This document shows positions 10,575-21,855 of a stretch of 64,000 bases of DNA, one piece after another. The DNA comes from Cerioporus squamosus. Lineage: Eukaryota > Basidiomycota > Agaricomycetes > Polyporales > Polyporaceae. The position numbers and the translations under genes were made by a program. The notes below the pieces were generated by a model. The model was not told the origin of the DNA. It ran no database searches and saw only the letters and a list, made by a program, of their open reading frames with translations. Location of the stretch: NCBI GenBank assembly GCA_022592435.1, contig JABYQS010000016.1, positions 62,001-126,000 on the forward strand, in the 5' to 3' direction. Numbering within the stretch: the first letter of the stretch is position 1; every line of letters starts with the position of its first letter.

Positions 10575-11417
10575 TTATGGCGCCCCTTCATACTTCAGCC
10601 ACATGTGGAGTCTAAATACTCCTTCCAGGCCCTGCCGCGGCACCTCCTTTTGTACCCTCTTTTCCATGACCATCCAGGTCGTTCTGTCCCTTTCTCCCGC
10701 GTATTCCGGCGGCAGCTCCAGTCCACATTTCTCTGCTCCGCACATCGCCTGGCCTCTTCCACTCCGTCCCGAGCTTCCGCTCCTTCTCCCTTCTCCGTCC
10801 CCGTCTCCGTTCCGCGCCCAGGCTCCGTCTCTTCCGACACCCCTGCTTCCGTCGCCGCGCCGGCCCAGAGTCCCGGGGTGCCCGGTGTGACCGAGATGGC
10901 CGAAGTGCGCGATGCACTCATTGGGAACCTGCGCCGAAATCCAGCCAGTCCTGGCACCCTCAGCCTCCGTCCCTCTTCCGCACAATGATTCCTCGGGGAC
11001 GTGGACGATGTCTAGCAACACCGTCCTCACTGTATTCCCTCTGCAGTGGTTTTGTATCGTCACCCTAACCCATCCTTCCCTCGCCTTCTCTATCCCTGCC
11101 ACCACGCCTGTCACGTGCGGGTCGTACGCCCTGTGCTTCCTCAGGTTTGCTCCTAGTGATTTTGGTGCAGCCTTCGGGAGTGCGAAGATCCTGATCCGCC
11201 TCGCTATCTCCAGTGGTTGCGATGGCTTCAAGTGCGTTTCGTAGACGTGGATCAAGCCTTTCGCCACTGTTGAAACTTCCCCTGCCTCGCCCTGACCGAT
11301 CCACCATGCAGCGATCCATGCCTCCGCTCCTTCAAATCCTCCGCCCGATGGAGTTATTACGTCCTGCTGCGACCGCGAATCGCATAGGATGTGGTTTTGA
11401 CTGGTTTCGGTGGTCAT
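10575..11417 (-). CDS. 280-aa ORF in the 5' part of the LINE, unknown function
   Basis: A single open frame of 280 codons on the same strand as ORF1 and ORF2 and inside the duplication-bounded element. The N-terminal 150 residues have a mixed composition like a folded domain. The second half becomes Gly/Arg/Asp-rich (residues about 175-225), which may merely reflect the pyrimidine-rich plus strand. I recognise no domain. It could be a third element ORF, captured host sequence, or chance in GC-rich DNA. Confidence 0.35.
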   Translation of the reverse strand: MTTETSQNHILCDSRSQQDVITPSGGGFEGAEAWIAAWWIGQGEAGEVSTVAKGLIHVYETHLKPSQPLEIARRIRIFALPKAAPKSLGANLRKHRAYDPHVTGVVAGIEKAREGWVRVTIQNHCRGNTVRTVLLDIVHVPEESLCGRGTEAEGARTGWISAQVPNECIAHFGHLGHTGHPGTLGRRGDGSRGVGRDGAWARNGDGDGEGRRSGSSGRSGRGQAMCGAEKCGLELPPEYAGERDRTTWMVMEKRVQKEVPRQGLEGVFRLHMWLKYEGAP

Positions 11418-12107
11418 CGATGGTAGTTTGGTGTGTTATGGGGAGTAGTAGTGATGGTAGGGGGGTAGACGTGGCATTATTTTGTGGTCTTCTTCAAGCA
11501 TAAATAGTAGTGAGCGTATTCGGCTCCGAGTTCGGCATTTCGCAAGCAAAGGAGAGACGGTGGGCAGAGCCAGGAGGAGCCCTCCTACTCATTCCCGTAC
11601 TTATATGATAGCCAGTTGTATCCCTAGGAGCCGTTTACATTCCGTTCCCGATGGTCTTCCGTTTTGAGCGCCTATTAGTCACCAGTCTGACCCAGCTGGA
11701 GGCGGGCGCTTATTGTCCACGTCCACAGCTAGCCATAGCTACGCTGGCGCATCCACTGGGATTCCTTGGCCTCGGAAACCATTCTCTTCCTCCTTCCTGC
11801 TTCCTGAGATCAACCAAAAACTTCGTATTGCTCCACAGCAGTTCGTCTTTCAGCGCGACACAGGCCAGGGTTTGGCACCGCGTGTTCCACCCTCAGACTT
11901 CGTGCATAGCGTTCCGAGGGGTATCCTCTTTCATTCTTTCAGACGTTCATTCGTTCATGCTCTCATGCTAATTATGACCTGCCCATATAGCGTCTGTAGG
12001 ACTCGTTCATACATTCTAGCGTGATAAGCCACACGTTCTGGCCGCTCCGAGAGCCAGATATCGTGGGAAAAGACCAGCTGGTGGTGGTCATGGGAAGAGG
12101 AGCGCGC

Positions 12108-12122
12108 CATGAGGCGTGAGTT
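12108..12122. repeat. Target-site duplication, right copy
   Basis: Exact match to 780-794. Bases before it differ between the copies (C versus G), fixing the edge. It marks the 5' end of the minus-strand LINE. Confidence 0.8.
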
Positions 12123-14659
12123 GCTGATACACGCGGACACTGGATGGCATGTTTACCCCAGATTGGTAAGTTGAGAGTCGGGATACGGAGTCTGGTGCAA
12201 GCATCTGCCTGGACTCCGCTTGTGCCGTATCGAGCTGAGACTGCTGAGCTTGCTTGATTTGCTTCGGCCGGTGACAGGGGTGCGAGAGCGGAGACAGGCA
12301 GGAAGAACGTCCGGGAGCAGTGGGACTGCCGCTCCGTCCGAGACGCCCTTCCCAGCAACGATGTCCACGGGTCGAAGCGGAGGAAGGAAGCGCAACCACC
12401 CGCAGGCAGCGTTCGATCGCACATCCTCTCGCAACGCATCGAGTCCGACCGCCGAGTCCGACCTGCCGTCCCGGGGAATGTGCATCCGAATGCATGGTAG
12501 TGCCTCCCAAGAAGAGGTCCAGTCGCGCTCATCGATGTCATTCACTCGGCGATCAAACGTCTGGAGTGTCTTCGCGGAACATTCGATGTCACGAGTGAAT
12601 GCCGTGTCGTTCTCCCGCCAGAGTAGAGGACGTGACTATGAAGTTCATAAAGCGGGGGGAGGGGGGGAGGCGTACAGAAGTGTAGCCTATCAAGGTCTGT
12701 GTAAATTGCGAGGATGATGGTCTGTTAGATGTCCACCGGTACTACACCTGTCCGCCGTTCATTCCGAGCTGATCGTCTTCCAATATAGATGCATTATAGC
12801 CTCTCCACCACGGACGTCGGTGTAGGACGGGCCCGAGCCCGCGGGATCGCCTTCAGACTCGTTCCAGCCCTTGGAGAGGGTTGCCGCATGGTGAAGTGAG
12901 CGCCAGTGGAACATTGAAGCTTGCACGGGCTTGCACCGAGGATATGTTTTGCGCTATTGACGAATGTGATACAGCGCAGTAATCGATGAGCGAGATATGT
13001 CTCCAGCGCGGGTGGCCCCACAGCAGGTTCGCGGTGGCAATTGCTTGTGACTGATCCGGGGGGAGCGTCCGATAGAAGATGGAGGGGGGACAGAACAGCA
13101 GAAGAGAAGCCACGGGGGAAGGAGAATTCGAGTCGACAGACTTGCGTCCACCCACGAAGGGAATGTCAAGACATATAGAGATAGCGATCTGCGTCGTGCC
13201 CCCTAGCAGCGCGGGAGCAAATTCATTGATTGGGGCCTGGATATGCGCGTACACGAAGGACGATCCCGGCCGCAATCTGCGTTGGAGCAGGCAGAAGTAC
13301 CTCGATCTCCTGGCTCGACCAGAAGTACAGCTCCGGTCCGTGGGGTGGTCGGCAGAAAATTCCACTAGAGGGTTAATTCCGGAGATTAAAGAGGCGTGTC
13401 CTCTCGAAGTGTCACCGGATTCGAGGCCATGAGTGCGTCGACTCAATATTCTTCATGTCCCGTTCGGATAATGGGCGACCTGCATGTGAGCGGAGCAATG
13501 CGACAGGGTCGGCTCATAACCAAAGCCGGGGAAAGACTGACCCACAGTCTCGACTCCTGTCAGGAGAAACATGTTCCGTATACATAGTCCTGTGTAGCCA
13601 TGCGTCCGACCATGTGTAGCCAAGCAGTGTTTGCGAAGATTCGCCTTGGGATTGCCTGCGAGCGGGTGACTGCGGAAGAGCCGGTAAAGCTCAGCTGATC
13701 CTCGACCAGCTTCACAAGCAGCCATGTTCCTATGTTCGTTGCAGAGTCTGGAAGCGGTTACTCGTTCGTTCCGGCTGGCCTGTCAGGATCGGTGGGAGAT
13801 GAGAAGCTCCGAGCGCAGCGTCCAGGGCCGTGCCCGACTTGATCGCTACATAGTCCGAGAACTTTGAGCAGCACCTGTGAAGCCGCCCGTGAGAGAGCAA
13901 AGAGAGCGCAGTCTTGGTGAACCTACGTTGAGGTTCGCAGTCAAGGGAGGTTGCCTGGCTTGACCTGCATTCGGCGGTATGGGCTCCTGGGCCGTCACGC
14001 GTGACGCCCCACAGTCTGGGTTCCGCTTTTGGGTGTGCCCTGATGTCAGGTGCGTCACGCGTCACACCGCGGGGTGAGAGTCGAAGAACGTGCCTGTCCG
14101 TTCTTCGTCCCACCCAGCGACGACGACGTCCCGCCCATCGTTCCTTGCCGCCGACTGTGGCCTCTAGTCACTCTCCTTGAAGACCTCAACTCCGCGAAAC
14201 CCCCTCACGCAACCGTATAAAGGCCATAACTTATATCGGCGCTCAGGATCTCGCCGTCTTCAAGCACAAGTAACGACTAATTACCGAGGCCACTTTCTGG
14301 TTCATTACGCAAACGATCATTCACGATGTGGTTCGTAGACTGTACCAGTAGTGTGCGTGCTTGCTAGACGTGGGACTAACGGGTTCATCTGCCGTGGTGG
14401 AATCTAGGTGTGACAACTGCCTTCTGTTGCTCCCTCTGGTGCGTACCTCCAATCAGACTTGATAAGACGGTGGAACTGATGATGTGAACGTGAAGAGGGG
14501 TGGTGCTATTGCTTGGGGCGTTGTCATGTTCGTAAGTCGCCCTCTGTTTCCGGAGAAAAATCATGTCCACTCAGTGCCATTCTTCGCGTAGCTCTACAGC
14601 CTCGCGGGAGGTATCTTCCTGCTGAACTGGGGTCAATATCTGTTCTTCGTGTTCCCTGA
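12123..14659. other. 2.5-kb stretch without a supported gene
   Basis: ORFs of 130-197 codons occur on the minus strand (for example 12853-13446 and 11972-12541), but none shows known motifs or splice-consistent extensions. A TATA-like TATAAAGG near 14216 could belong to the membrane-protein gene downstream. One minus-strand frame (from 12541) would continue across the pre-insertion site into 692-790 if the LINE were absent. Confidence 0.4.
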
Positions 14660-15890
14660 ATGGTACGCGCACTCTTGTACGCCGCGAGGCCGCGTTTCCT
14701 TACATTCGCCGGGCGTTTTCCCAGGCAAATCTACGGAGGTATTGGGATCGGCGTAGCGGTCGCGGCAGCCCTTTCCATCCTTGCACTCTCGAACGTAAGT
14801 CGCGTGTACATACATATATTCTTTTACTCGGTTTACAGTGTTCCTCGGCGGAATCTCTCGATGCTGGCTCTTGTGCGTACGTGGAATCTTACGCTGACAT
14901 CTGGCTCCATACGTCAACAGCGGTCGTACATCTGGATACGCGTTTGCAAGTTTATGTGGCCGTTTATTATCGTCATCTGCGCAGTACGGGCCATCATCAT
15001 GATCGTCGAACTCCAACGAGGGTAAGTCCACTCCAGTCCACCCCAGACCCTGTTCGCTCCTCCATTCCTTTGTCTCATCAGACGCCATACCTTCACTTTC
15101 ATTTGGAAGTGTTGTGCAAAGTTTTCTCGCTTCTCGGACCTTCTTCATCAGCAGCTTGGCTCCATGTTTTACCTATCCATCAGCCGCTTGGCTCTGAGCC
15201 GCATCTCGTATATTCAATTCCTTTCTTCACGCACCATGCGTCTGTGGTCGCAGTCAGGTTAAGCCCTGTTCCCCGTAATGCTCCGACCACATGCATTGTC
15301 TATCCGATCGCTCTTGACTTATTTCCGGTGTACCTTACTTCTATCGAGCCGATGGCTGACATCCTTTGCAGGAAGGACAAGATCCAGTGGGAGTGCGACA
15401 ACGGTGGTCAGCTGTGGACAGACTCTGTCGACGCAGGTTATGAGACCAGCGCGTCTTTCCCGAGCGGTTTCTGCGTATCGGGTTTCTCGAGCCTCAACGC
15501 GGCGTTTATCGTCGGTCTTCTCGTGGACCTCGTCTTCCAGGTGCGTGTTTGGTCACATTTTCTCCGTCCAGCCGCTCGTGCTGACGATAGGGTGGCGTGC
15601 GCGGTCGTCTGATACAGCTGTACATGTTCTTCATGGTGTGGCGCTTCCAGAAGAGGCTCGAGCACTACTCGGGCATGAAGGGGCCGTTCTATGGCGGTGA
15701 GTATTCACGTTGCGCACGCAGTCGGCCCATGTGTACGTGTTTGCCTCGGTGGTCCTCTTGGATGAGTTTCATCCAGGCCTCGAGGTTGCGCCGTGCATGG
15801 CCGGTTAGCGAGCGTGTTCTGGTCTTTCCAGCTGGTGCATCAGGTGCTAAGCGCAAACTTTGTTTCCGTGCAGGGTACTACAATGCGTAA
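14660..15890 (+). CDS. Small multi-pass membrane protein
   Basis: A five-exon model with all phases agreeing: 14660-14794, 14921-15021, 15372-15540, 15618-15696, 15874-15890 (166 aa). Three hydrophobic segments are visible: one in exon 1 (IYGGIGIGVAVAAALSILAL), one in exon 2 (WPFIIVICAVRAIIMIV) and one across exons 3-4 (AAFIVGLLVDLVFQLYMFF). A soluble loop carrying ECDNGGQLW and SGFC lies before the last. The tail RLEHYSGMKGPFYGGYYNA looks like a conserved C-terminus of basidiomycete membrane proteins I recall as uncharacterised. The third intron (15022-15371) is 350 nt, long for this genome. The start and exon 1 are the weakest part; an ATG at 14563 is an alternative. Function unknown. Confidence 0.55.
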
Positions 15891-18051
15891 GCGTTGCCTG
15901 ACCGATGAGCAGCGCTCGGACGCTATACCGGCTACCCTCGATTCATTCAGTGTGCTGTTTCCCGAGTCTCCTGGACAGTTCTGTTCCACCCGTTCCGTGC
16001 TACCATCCGTACGATCCGTCAATATTCCCCCTGCCCCACTTGGCTGCTGTTCCCGTGGTTCATGACACTTCTGCTGCTGCTTATCCTGCTCGCTTGCACA
16101 GCTGCTTCTGCTTCCTCCGCGTCTCATGGACGGCTAATGCTCCGCATTATCTCGCATACCCGTCCGGTGTTTTGCTGTTGTTGTCTCAGTATCTCATCAC
16201 GACCTCTCACGACTCACGATCCCGGGCTTGCTACATACTTACGTACAAGCCTACTTACGACTTGACTTATTCCTATACCGTTTGATGATCACACCATTGA
16301 ATCTAACTGAACTTGTGCAAGTGTTGCACCGAGTGTACTGTGGGCGCACGTATATTCGGGCGCTGACAGTGAGCGCGGACCGATGTCAGCTCGTAGGGCC
16401 CTGAGTCTTGTGCTGATGCAGAGCATTCGATGTGTGAACGGATGTACACCGGTTGCGCGGCGAGCGCCGCAGGAACGCTGAGGAAGACAAGAACAAGTGC
16501 GAGGGGCGCGCGGCTGGCAAGGTTTGTTTCTGCGTAAGCTGGCAAAATGTGAGAATGCGGACTACGGAAGACGTCCTGTGACGCGGATTTAGGGAAGCGA
16601 TGTGCATGTAGGAGTGCGCCGGCGTAATATGGTCCGTGCCGGTGTGAGCATTTGCAGCGAAGAGCCCGGACGTAGACGACGGGAGGTCGGACGTCGGGAC
16701 TGGTAAGAAGGAAGCCATCGCGCCCGCCTCTCGGGCGAACCGCACAGGCGCAGACGGAGCGTCGCGGAGAGTACAATGGACGACATCCGTCGGGTGTCGG
16801 AGTGCAAGTCGTTAGTACAAGAGAGCCGTTTAGCCTGCCTGAGCGGGCGGAGGAGCTAAGAGCACAGCGTCGAGATAGACGAGGGTAAGCGGGACACGGG
16901 CTCGGGGAGTGCATTGTCGAGCGGGGACCGGAGAGGAGGGCGAGGGAAGAGCGGAACAGAATGCTGCATATGGAACGGCGCAGCCATCGGGCGAAAGAAA
17001 AAGACGGAGAGAAGAGAGGCCTGATCGGAGAGGTTGCTTGGTGTGACGGAGGTCGGGCAAGCCGTAACAGCTGCTGGGCCAGGGAGTCGGGGGCTGGGAC
17101 GGAGGCTGGAGGGAGCTCGAAGGGCCGTCGTCGGAGAGACTGGGAGGGCGGACTGAAGGGCGTGGCCGATTTTGGAGCGGGAGAGGGCAGATGAAAACAA
17201 CGTTGGCTGCGCGGGGTTTGGAACGGGCACGAGGCGGCCGGTAAAGGGGCTGGAGGACGAGGGGACTGGGATGGGAGCGACGGGGAAGAAAGGGCAGGGG
17301 AGATGCCCGAGATGGCTGCCTTTGGGAAGCGTCCACCAGCGTCCGTTCGGATGACCGGGACCTGATGCGGGTGATAAGGTCATGGAGAAGTTTAATGGAG
17401 GGGATGGATATGCGAGCCGCTGGGCTGGAGTGTCCTTCTCGCTGAATGGGGGCACGGCGAGCGGAAACGCTGAGCGTGCAGAGGGCTGGGGGCATTCCTG
17501 GCGCATTCGCGGGCGAATTCTGCTGCTCAGACCTGGCTGCGGGCCCTGGCTGTGGCCATGTCCGGCGTCGCGTGCAGCCCAGTTCGAACGGATCCGGGCG
17601 GTGGGACTGTGCGCAGGCGCCCACACCCTCGCCCCGCCGCGGAAGTAATTCGTTAGAGTTTCTGTCACACCCAGGGCGCCTCCGGCCACGAGGTGATCCC
17701 TCCCTCCAGTGGGCTCGAAGGCTTCCGGGAACGCTCTCCTCCCGCCCTACGCCTATAAGACCTCCCCTGCCCCTTCCCTCTCCCCATCCCCTCCGCCACT
17801 ATCCTCCGCCCTCCCTGCCGGGGCTTTTTTCTTCTCTTCCCTTCCCGCGTTTCCGCATCGTCCAGCGTGCGTTGTTCTCTCCCCTTGTCTTTGTCCCCAT
17901 TGTCTCCCGCTGACGACAGCCGTCAACAGTCCCCGCTTCTGCCTCCGTCTTTAAAGCCCTCCATCCTCTGACGTTCGGTCCGCAATTGTGATACTTTCTG
18001 CACCTCTTTATTCTGCTCTCGCATCTGCTTTCATCTCTCCCGCCCACCGCC
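15891..18051. other. 2.2-kb upstream region of the bHLH gene
   Basis: Overlapping minus-strand ORFs of up to 277 codons at 16830-17689 are Pro/Ser/Arg-rich, low in complexity and without motifs. They are best explained by a GC-rich, strand-skewed control region. No RNA gene was seen. Confidence 0.4.
17754..17910 (+). promoter_or_regulatory. Putative core promoter of the bHLH gene
   Basis: TATAAG at 17754-17759 is followed by a long pyrimidine-rich tract to about 17910, the pattern seen before transcription starts of strongly expressed fungal genes. The bHLH start codon is at 18052, leaving a 5' leader of roughly 150-270 nt. Confidence 0.45.
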
Positions 18052-19103
18052 ATGGAGACTGCCCACATGGAGAACGTTCACGACCTCACCAAGCCCACCG
18101 ACTTCATGGACACGTCGGCGTACTATAACGATGCCCTCTCGGGTCTCGACTACCTCCAGTACCCGCCGCACTCTCCGTTCGGTGGTGTTCCGATGGGCTG
18201 TGAGTACCCCGATCTGCCCATGTTTCCCGTGCGCGTCATTGATTTGACTTCCTATCACACAGTGCCTCCCACGTCGTCTCCTCGCAGCTTCAACTCGCTC
18301 AACCTCTCCGGTGGCCTCAATGAGTACACCTACACGTCGCCCAGCGGCAACTACAGCACTGGCTCCCCCGCTCGTCCCTTCACGCCCACGGGTATCTACC
18401 CGGGCGCGCTCTCCAACCTGAGCGCGGGCGACCTGTCCTCGGACAGCGTCGGTTCGAGCCGTAGCCGCCGCGGCAGTGGTTCCCACTCGCCAGGCCCCGC
18501 CGTCCCCCCTGGTTCGCTCGCGGCCATTCCCCGGTCGCACCGCTTCAACCCTCTCGGCACTGCTGCTATCACCCGCGCATCCGCGCGCCAGCAGCAGCAG
18601 AAGAAGCGTTCCAAGGGCTCAGACGACTTTGAGAGCGACGACGACGGTGACTTCAACCCGATTCCTTCCGCTACCGGCAGCAACGAGATGCGCCGCGAGG
18701 AGATTCGTCGCCAGCGCATCGAGTCTGAGCAGCGGAGACGGGATGAGCTCCGTGACGGCTACCGCCGTCTCAAGGACGCTCTCCCGGTGTCGAACCAGAA
18801 GTCGAGCAAGGTTTCCTTGCTGGATCGGGGTATGTACGCGCTTTCGATCTTGCCCGATCTGTGCTGATCGCGCTCCACCTGACAGCTACGACGCACATTC
18901 GTTACCTGGAGATGACCCAACAGCAGCTGCAGACCAGGCTCCAACAGGCTGAGGCCGAGACCGCCCACCTCCGCCACGTGAACGAGGCCCTCATGCTCGG
19001 CACCGCTGAGCAGCGCCATGCCGCCGCCGCCTCTGCCGTTGCCGCCGCACAGGTACAACAGCAGCAGGTCGTCGCCGCCGCCAACGGGATGCCCAAGTTC
19101 TAA
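18052..19103 (+). CDS. bHLH transcription factor
   Basis: Three exons: 18052-18199, 18263-18829, 18886-19103, giving 310 aa; both introns are GT-AG and keep phase. The N-terminus (1-190) is Ser/Pro/Tyr-rich and likely disordered, with an acidic patch SDDFESDDDGDFN near 200. The basic helix-loop-helix spans about residues 210-270: basic region RRQRIESEQRRRDEL, helix 1, loop SNQKSSK, then helix 2 VSLLDRATTHIRYLE. The conserved Glu and the following Arg residues of the E-box reader are present, while the usual His is replaced by Arg. Helix 2 runs into a Gln/Leu-rich coiled coil (leucine-zipper-like), suggesting dimerisation, and then an Ala/Gln-rich tail. It acts in the nucleus; the target genes cannot be told. 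Confidence 0.9.
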
Positions 19104-21249
19104 GTGGCCCGCGATCTCGCCTCAAAAGCTCGTCGTGCGCGTCCGGACGCGCCGAGCACCGCCTGCACGCACTGTATTATGTATCACGACTGTATCAAGA
19201 CCACTAAGACGGTTCCCTGCCAGGACGCAGAGGACGCTGACGATCATGGACTATCACGCATATTCATTTTTACGCATCTTTATTCACTTCTTCCCCCGGC
19301 ATTCATATTTTCCGTACTTAGCTTCCTCCTCGCATCCCCCCACCTACCACTCCCCACCCACTGTTCCGCTTCCCTCCCCTTTCCGCGGCGATCCCACTTC
19401 CCCGGGCAGAGCGTCGTCTCCCCCGAGCTTCCCGAAACGTCTCGCTGCTGCGCTGCGCGGCCACGTCATCGTCATCTCGACGGCGTGTTCCGGAGAACAG
19501 TAGACGAACCCACCCTCGACATGGCGCCTACGGAACAGCTTGTAGCCGGAGGTTCGGACACGACACGACACAAGACCACAGGTGTGGCTAGAGGCGGCGA
19601 CGTCCATAGTGATGTCGTCTGCTTCGTCCACCTGCGCGCGCTTTCTTGTTCCTCGCACCTACACGGTATTGTCGTCCGTCCAACCTTCCCGCTCGCCTTC
19701 CCAGTCACGCCTGGCGCACGCTGCGGCTGACGGTGACGACCACTTCGTTGTGGTTCCGTGCCTCGCCGTTGCATATGTGCGCGCCGATACATTGGCATCC
19801 AGGACCTTCGTCTCGATCTCGACGTCTCCCCCGCTTGGCTCGGTCCTAGCTCATCACCTCGCTCGCCCCCGGTTTCGCCCAATTATGCCGCATGCAACCC
19901 TCCCAATTGCGCTAGTGCTTCTTCTGTTGGCGCCTGATCACCGCCACTAGGATGCCCTTCGCGTTCCCTATCCCATCTCCCCATTCATCCTACTCCCTGG
20001 CTTCCGACAGTCCACGAGCTCCGGTTCAAGTTCGTGGAGCATGCACGCCAGCAACGTAGCGCAGCTGCAAGAGCACTCGCGCTCGCGCACGGCGTGCTTT
20101 GCCAGGGCTGGAAGACATGGTGAGGCGTGGGCCTGTCGACATCGACCACCTCGGACCCCGCCGTTCATCGATTGACCGACACATCGTGTACCAGTCCCGA
20201 CGCCTCGACATCTACGTGGCCTCCGCCTTCCCCTGCTCGTTACTCCCCCTACCCCGAACGCTCCGTCCAGTTTGCCCCCGTTGTCTGGCTGTGTGCATGC
20301 CAGTTCATGCCCGCCGACTTCGGTGTGGCGGATTGCGATGTCCGAGCGAACGCGCGTGTAGGGAGTTGCAGCAGCGAGTGGTGGCGCGGTGCGGTGAGTG
20401 CAGCGTGCGCCTGCTTGCGGGTGCCGCGGCCTGTCGCGCGGAAGTGTTCGTCGTGTCTCGTTCTCAGTACAGGTCGCTCAATGGTCCGGATGTGCGTCGC
20501 ACGTCATCTATGTCCCCCGCCTATGCCCTGGATATATGTCACCCCCGCTCGCTCGCCCGTCGCGCTCGCAGAGGCATGGCTCGCGCTTGCGCTTGCTGTG
20601 TCCCCTCCCTCCCTGTGGCGCGCGCTGCGTCTGTCGACGTCGCCGCCGCCCTTGGCCTCTGCATTGCGCCCCCGCTGCTATCACGTTGTCTCACGCTCGC
20701 GCTTCGCTGCTCTCTATATAGTCGCTGCATGGCCACGCGTGTCGGCTGTTGCCTTATCGCTTTCCTGTCCTTGCTTTGCACGTAGTAGTTAGTAGTCGAC
20801 GCATATCACGCTATTCACGTATATTCACGACTGGAACTTCTGGTGTGACGAGTGAGTGAGAAATTGGACGCTCCTGTCAAGAAGCCGCATCTTCACACAA
20901 AGCTATATGTACGGCGCCGGTTACGCCGACGAACTCATGGTGGCAAACGTGCTGGTGAGTCGCTCAGATATCCGAGATTTTCGGAGGGGGCGCTGTGACC
21001 AGATTTGGTAACGCAGACGCCGTATCATCGGGTTTTCAGCGGGACCGTGCGCAACAACTGGTACCACGAAGAGTCATGAAGACGTTGTGTGACTATTCGT
21101 ACTGGTATGAGATGACTGGATGGGGTGGGAGAGGATGATTGAGGTCGCTTCTGGGTCCAGAGTGACGTAGAGTGGTGTGTCGATAAGTAGGAGCCTCGTC
21201 CCAATGCACATCGCGATCAATCGTTTCCTTACTCTTGCTCTGTCCCACC
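19104..21249. other. 2.1-kb intergenic region
   Basis: Contains the bHLH 3' UTR and the upstream region of the TBCA gene. Many overlapping GC-rich ORFs (for example 20099-20785 on plus) have arginine- and cysteine-rich, motif-free translations and no splice-consistent structure. Nothing else is supported. Confidence 0.45.
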
Positions 21250-21743
21250 ATGTCTGACGCAGTCGCCCTCCGCAAGCAACTCAAGATCAAGGCCGGATCT
21301 GCCAAGCGGTGCGAGTTCTTGACAGCAGGGCTTTGGGCTTGACTGAAAGCTCGCGCGCAGCCTGTACAAGGAGCACAAGCTCTACCAGAAGGAGGAAGAG
21401 GATTTGAAGCGCAAACTCGATAAGTACATCGCGGACAACGCCGAGGACTGGGACATCAAGAACACTGTGAGTGCTCGGTCGAGGAGGGGAGAGCCACGCT
21501 CTGATGTGTAATAGCGACGGATGATGGAGGAGTCGGGGAAGATGATCGCCGACTCTGCAGAACGTCTGGGTGGTGTCGTGCAGGAACTGCGCGACCTCCT
21601 CGTAAGTGCTCTTCTGCACCTGCCACCTTGGGGCGTAGCCTCCTTACGTGCGTATGCAGGTTACGGCCGAACGCAACCCGGAGCTGTCGCAAGACGAGGA
21701 CGTGCTCAAGGCGCAAGAAACCCTGGAGGAAGTCAGCGTCTGA
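21250..21743 (+). CDS. Tubulin-specific chaperone A (TBCA/Rbl2 family)
   Basis: Four exons: 21250-21308, 21361-21466, 21515-21601, 21660-21743, giving 111 aa, the usual size of the family. Cofactor A binds free beta-tubulin in the cytosol and hands it along the tubulin-folding pathway. Seen in sequence: an almost entirely helical, charged protein starting MSDAVALRKQLKIKAGSAKR, with KRLYKEHKLYQKEEEDLKRK (helix 1) and ADNAEDWDIKN before helix 2, as in known cofactors A. The start ATG has a good context (CCACCATG). It is convergent with MED11, 112 nt apart. Confidence 0.92.
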
Positions 21744-21855
21744 GATTGGGAGACGATGATGCTTGTGGGGGCTAATGGGAAGAGAGGTAAAGTCACTGTA
21801 CCTGTACGCCGATGCTTTGTGTATATGAATGGACTCATGTGCCCGCATGTCCGAG

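Larger units (their letters stand above)
793..12107 (-). mobile_element. LINE (non-LTR) retrotransposon, about 11.3 kb
   Basis: The element is transcribed on the minus strand. Reading in its own direction, it starts next to the duplication at 12108, has a long 5' region with a 280-aa ORF, then a gag-like ORF1 (from 9342 or 9731 to 6868), a 387-nt spacer, the 1814-aa ORF2 (6480 to 1036), a 225-nt 3' UTR and a poly(A) of 18. Domain order (APE-type endonuclease, reverse transcriptase, RNase H, terminal CCHC-like finger) resembles the fungal Tad1/I-like clades. Boundaries rest on the 13-15 bp duplication flanking it. At 11.3 kb it is longer than the roughly 7 kb usual for fungal Tad-type elements, so the 5' part could hold extra sequence or an older nested insertion. 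Both main ORFs are uninterrupted, which suggests recent insertion. Confidence 0.8.

Noticed and set aside
16830..17689. 264- and 277-codon minus-strand ORFs
   Set aside because: Two overlapping frames of low-complexity Pro/Ser/Arg sequence in a GC-rich, strand-skewed region before the bHLH gene; no motif or splice support.
20099..20792. Plus-strand ORFs of 221-228 codons
   Set aside because: Several frames are open at once in GC-rich DNA; translations are Arg/Cys/Ala-rich with no domain.
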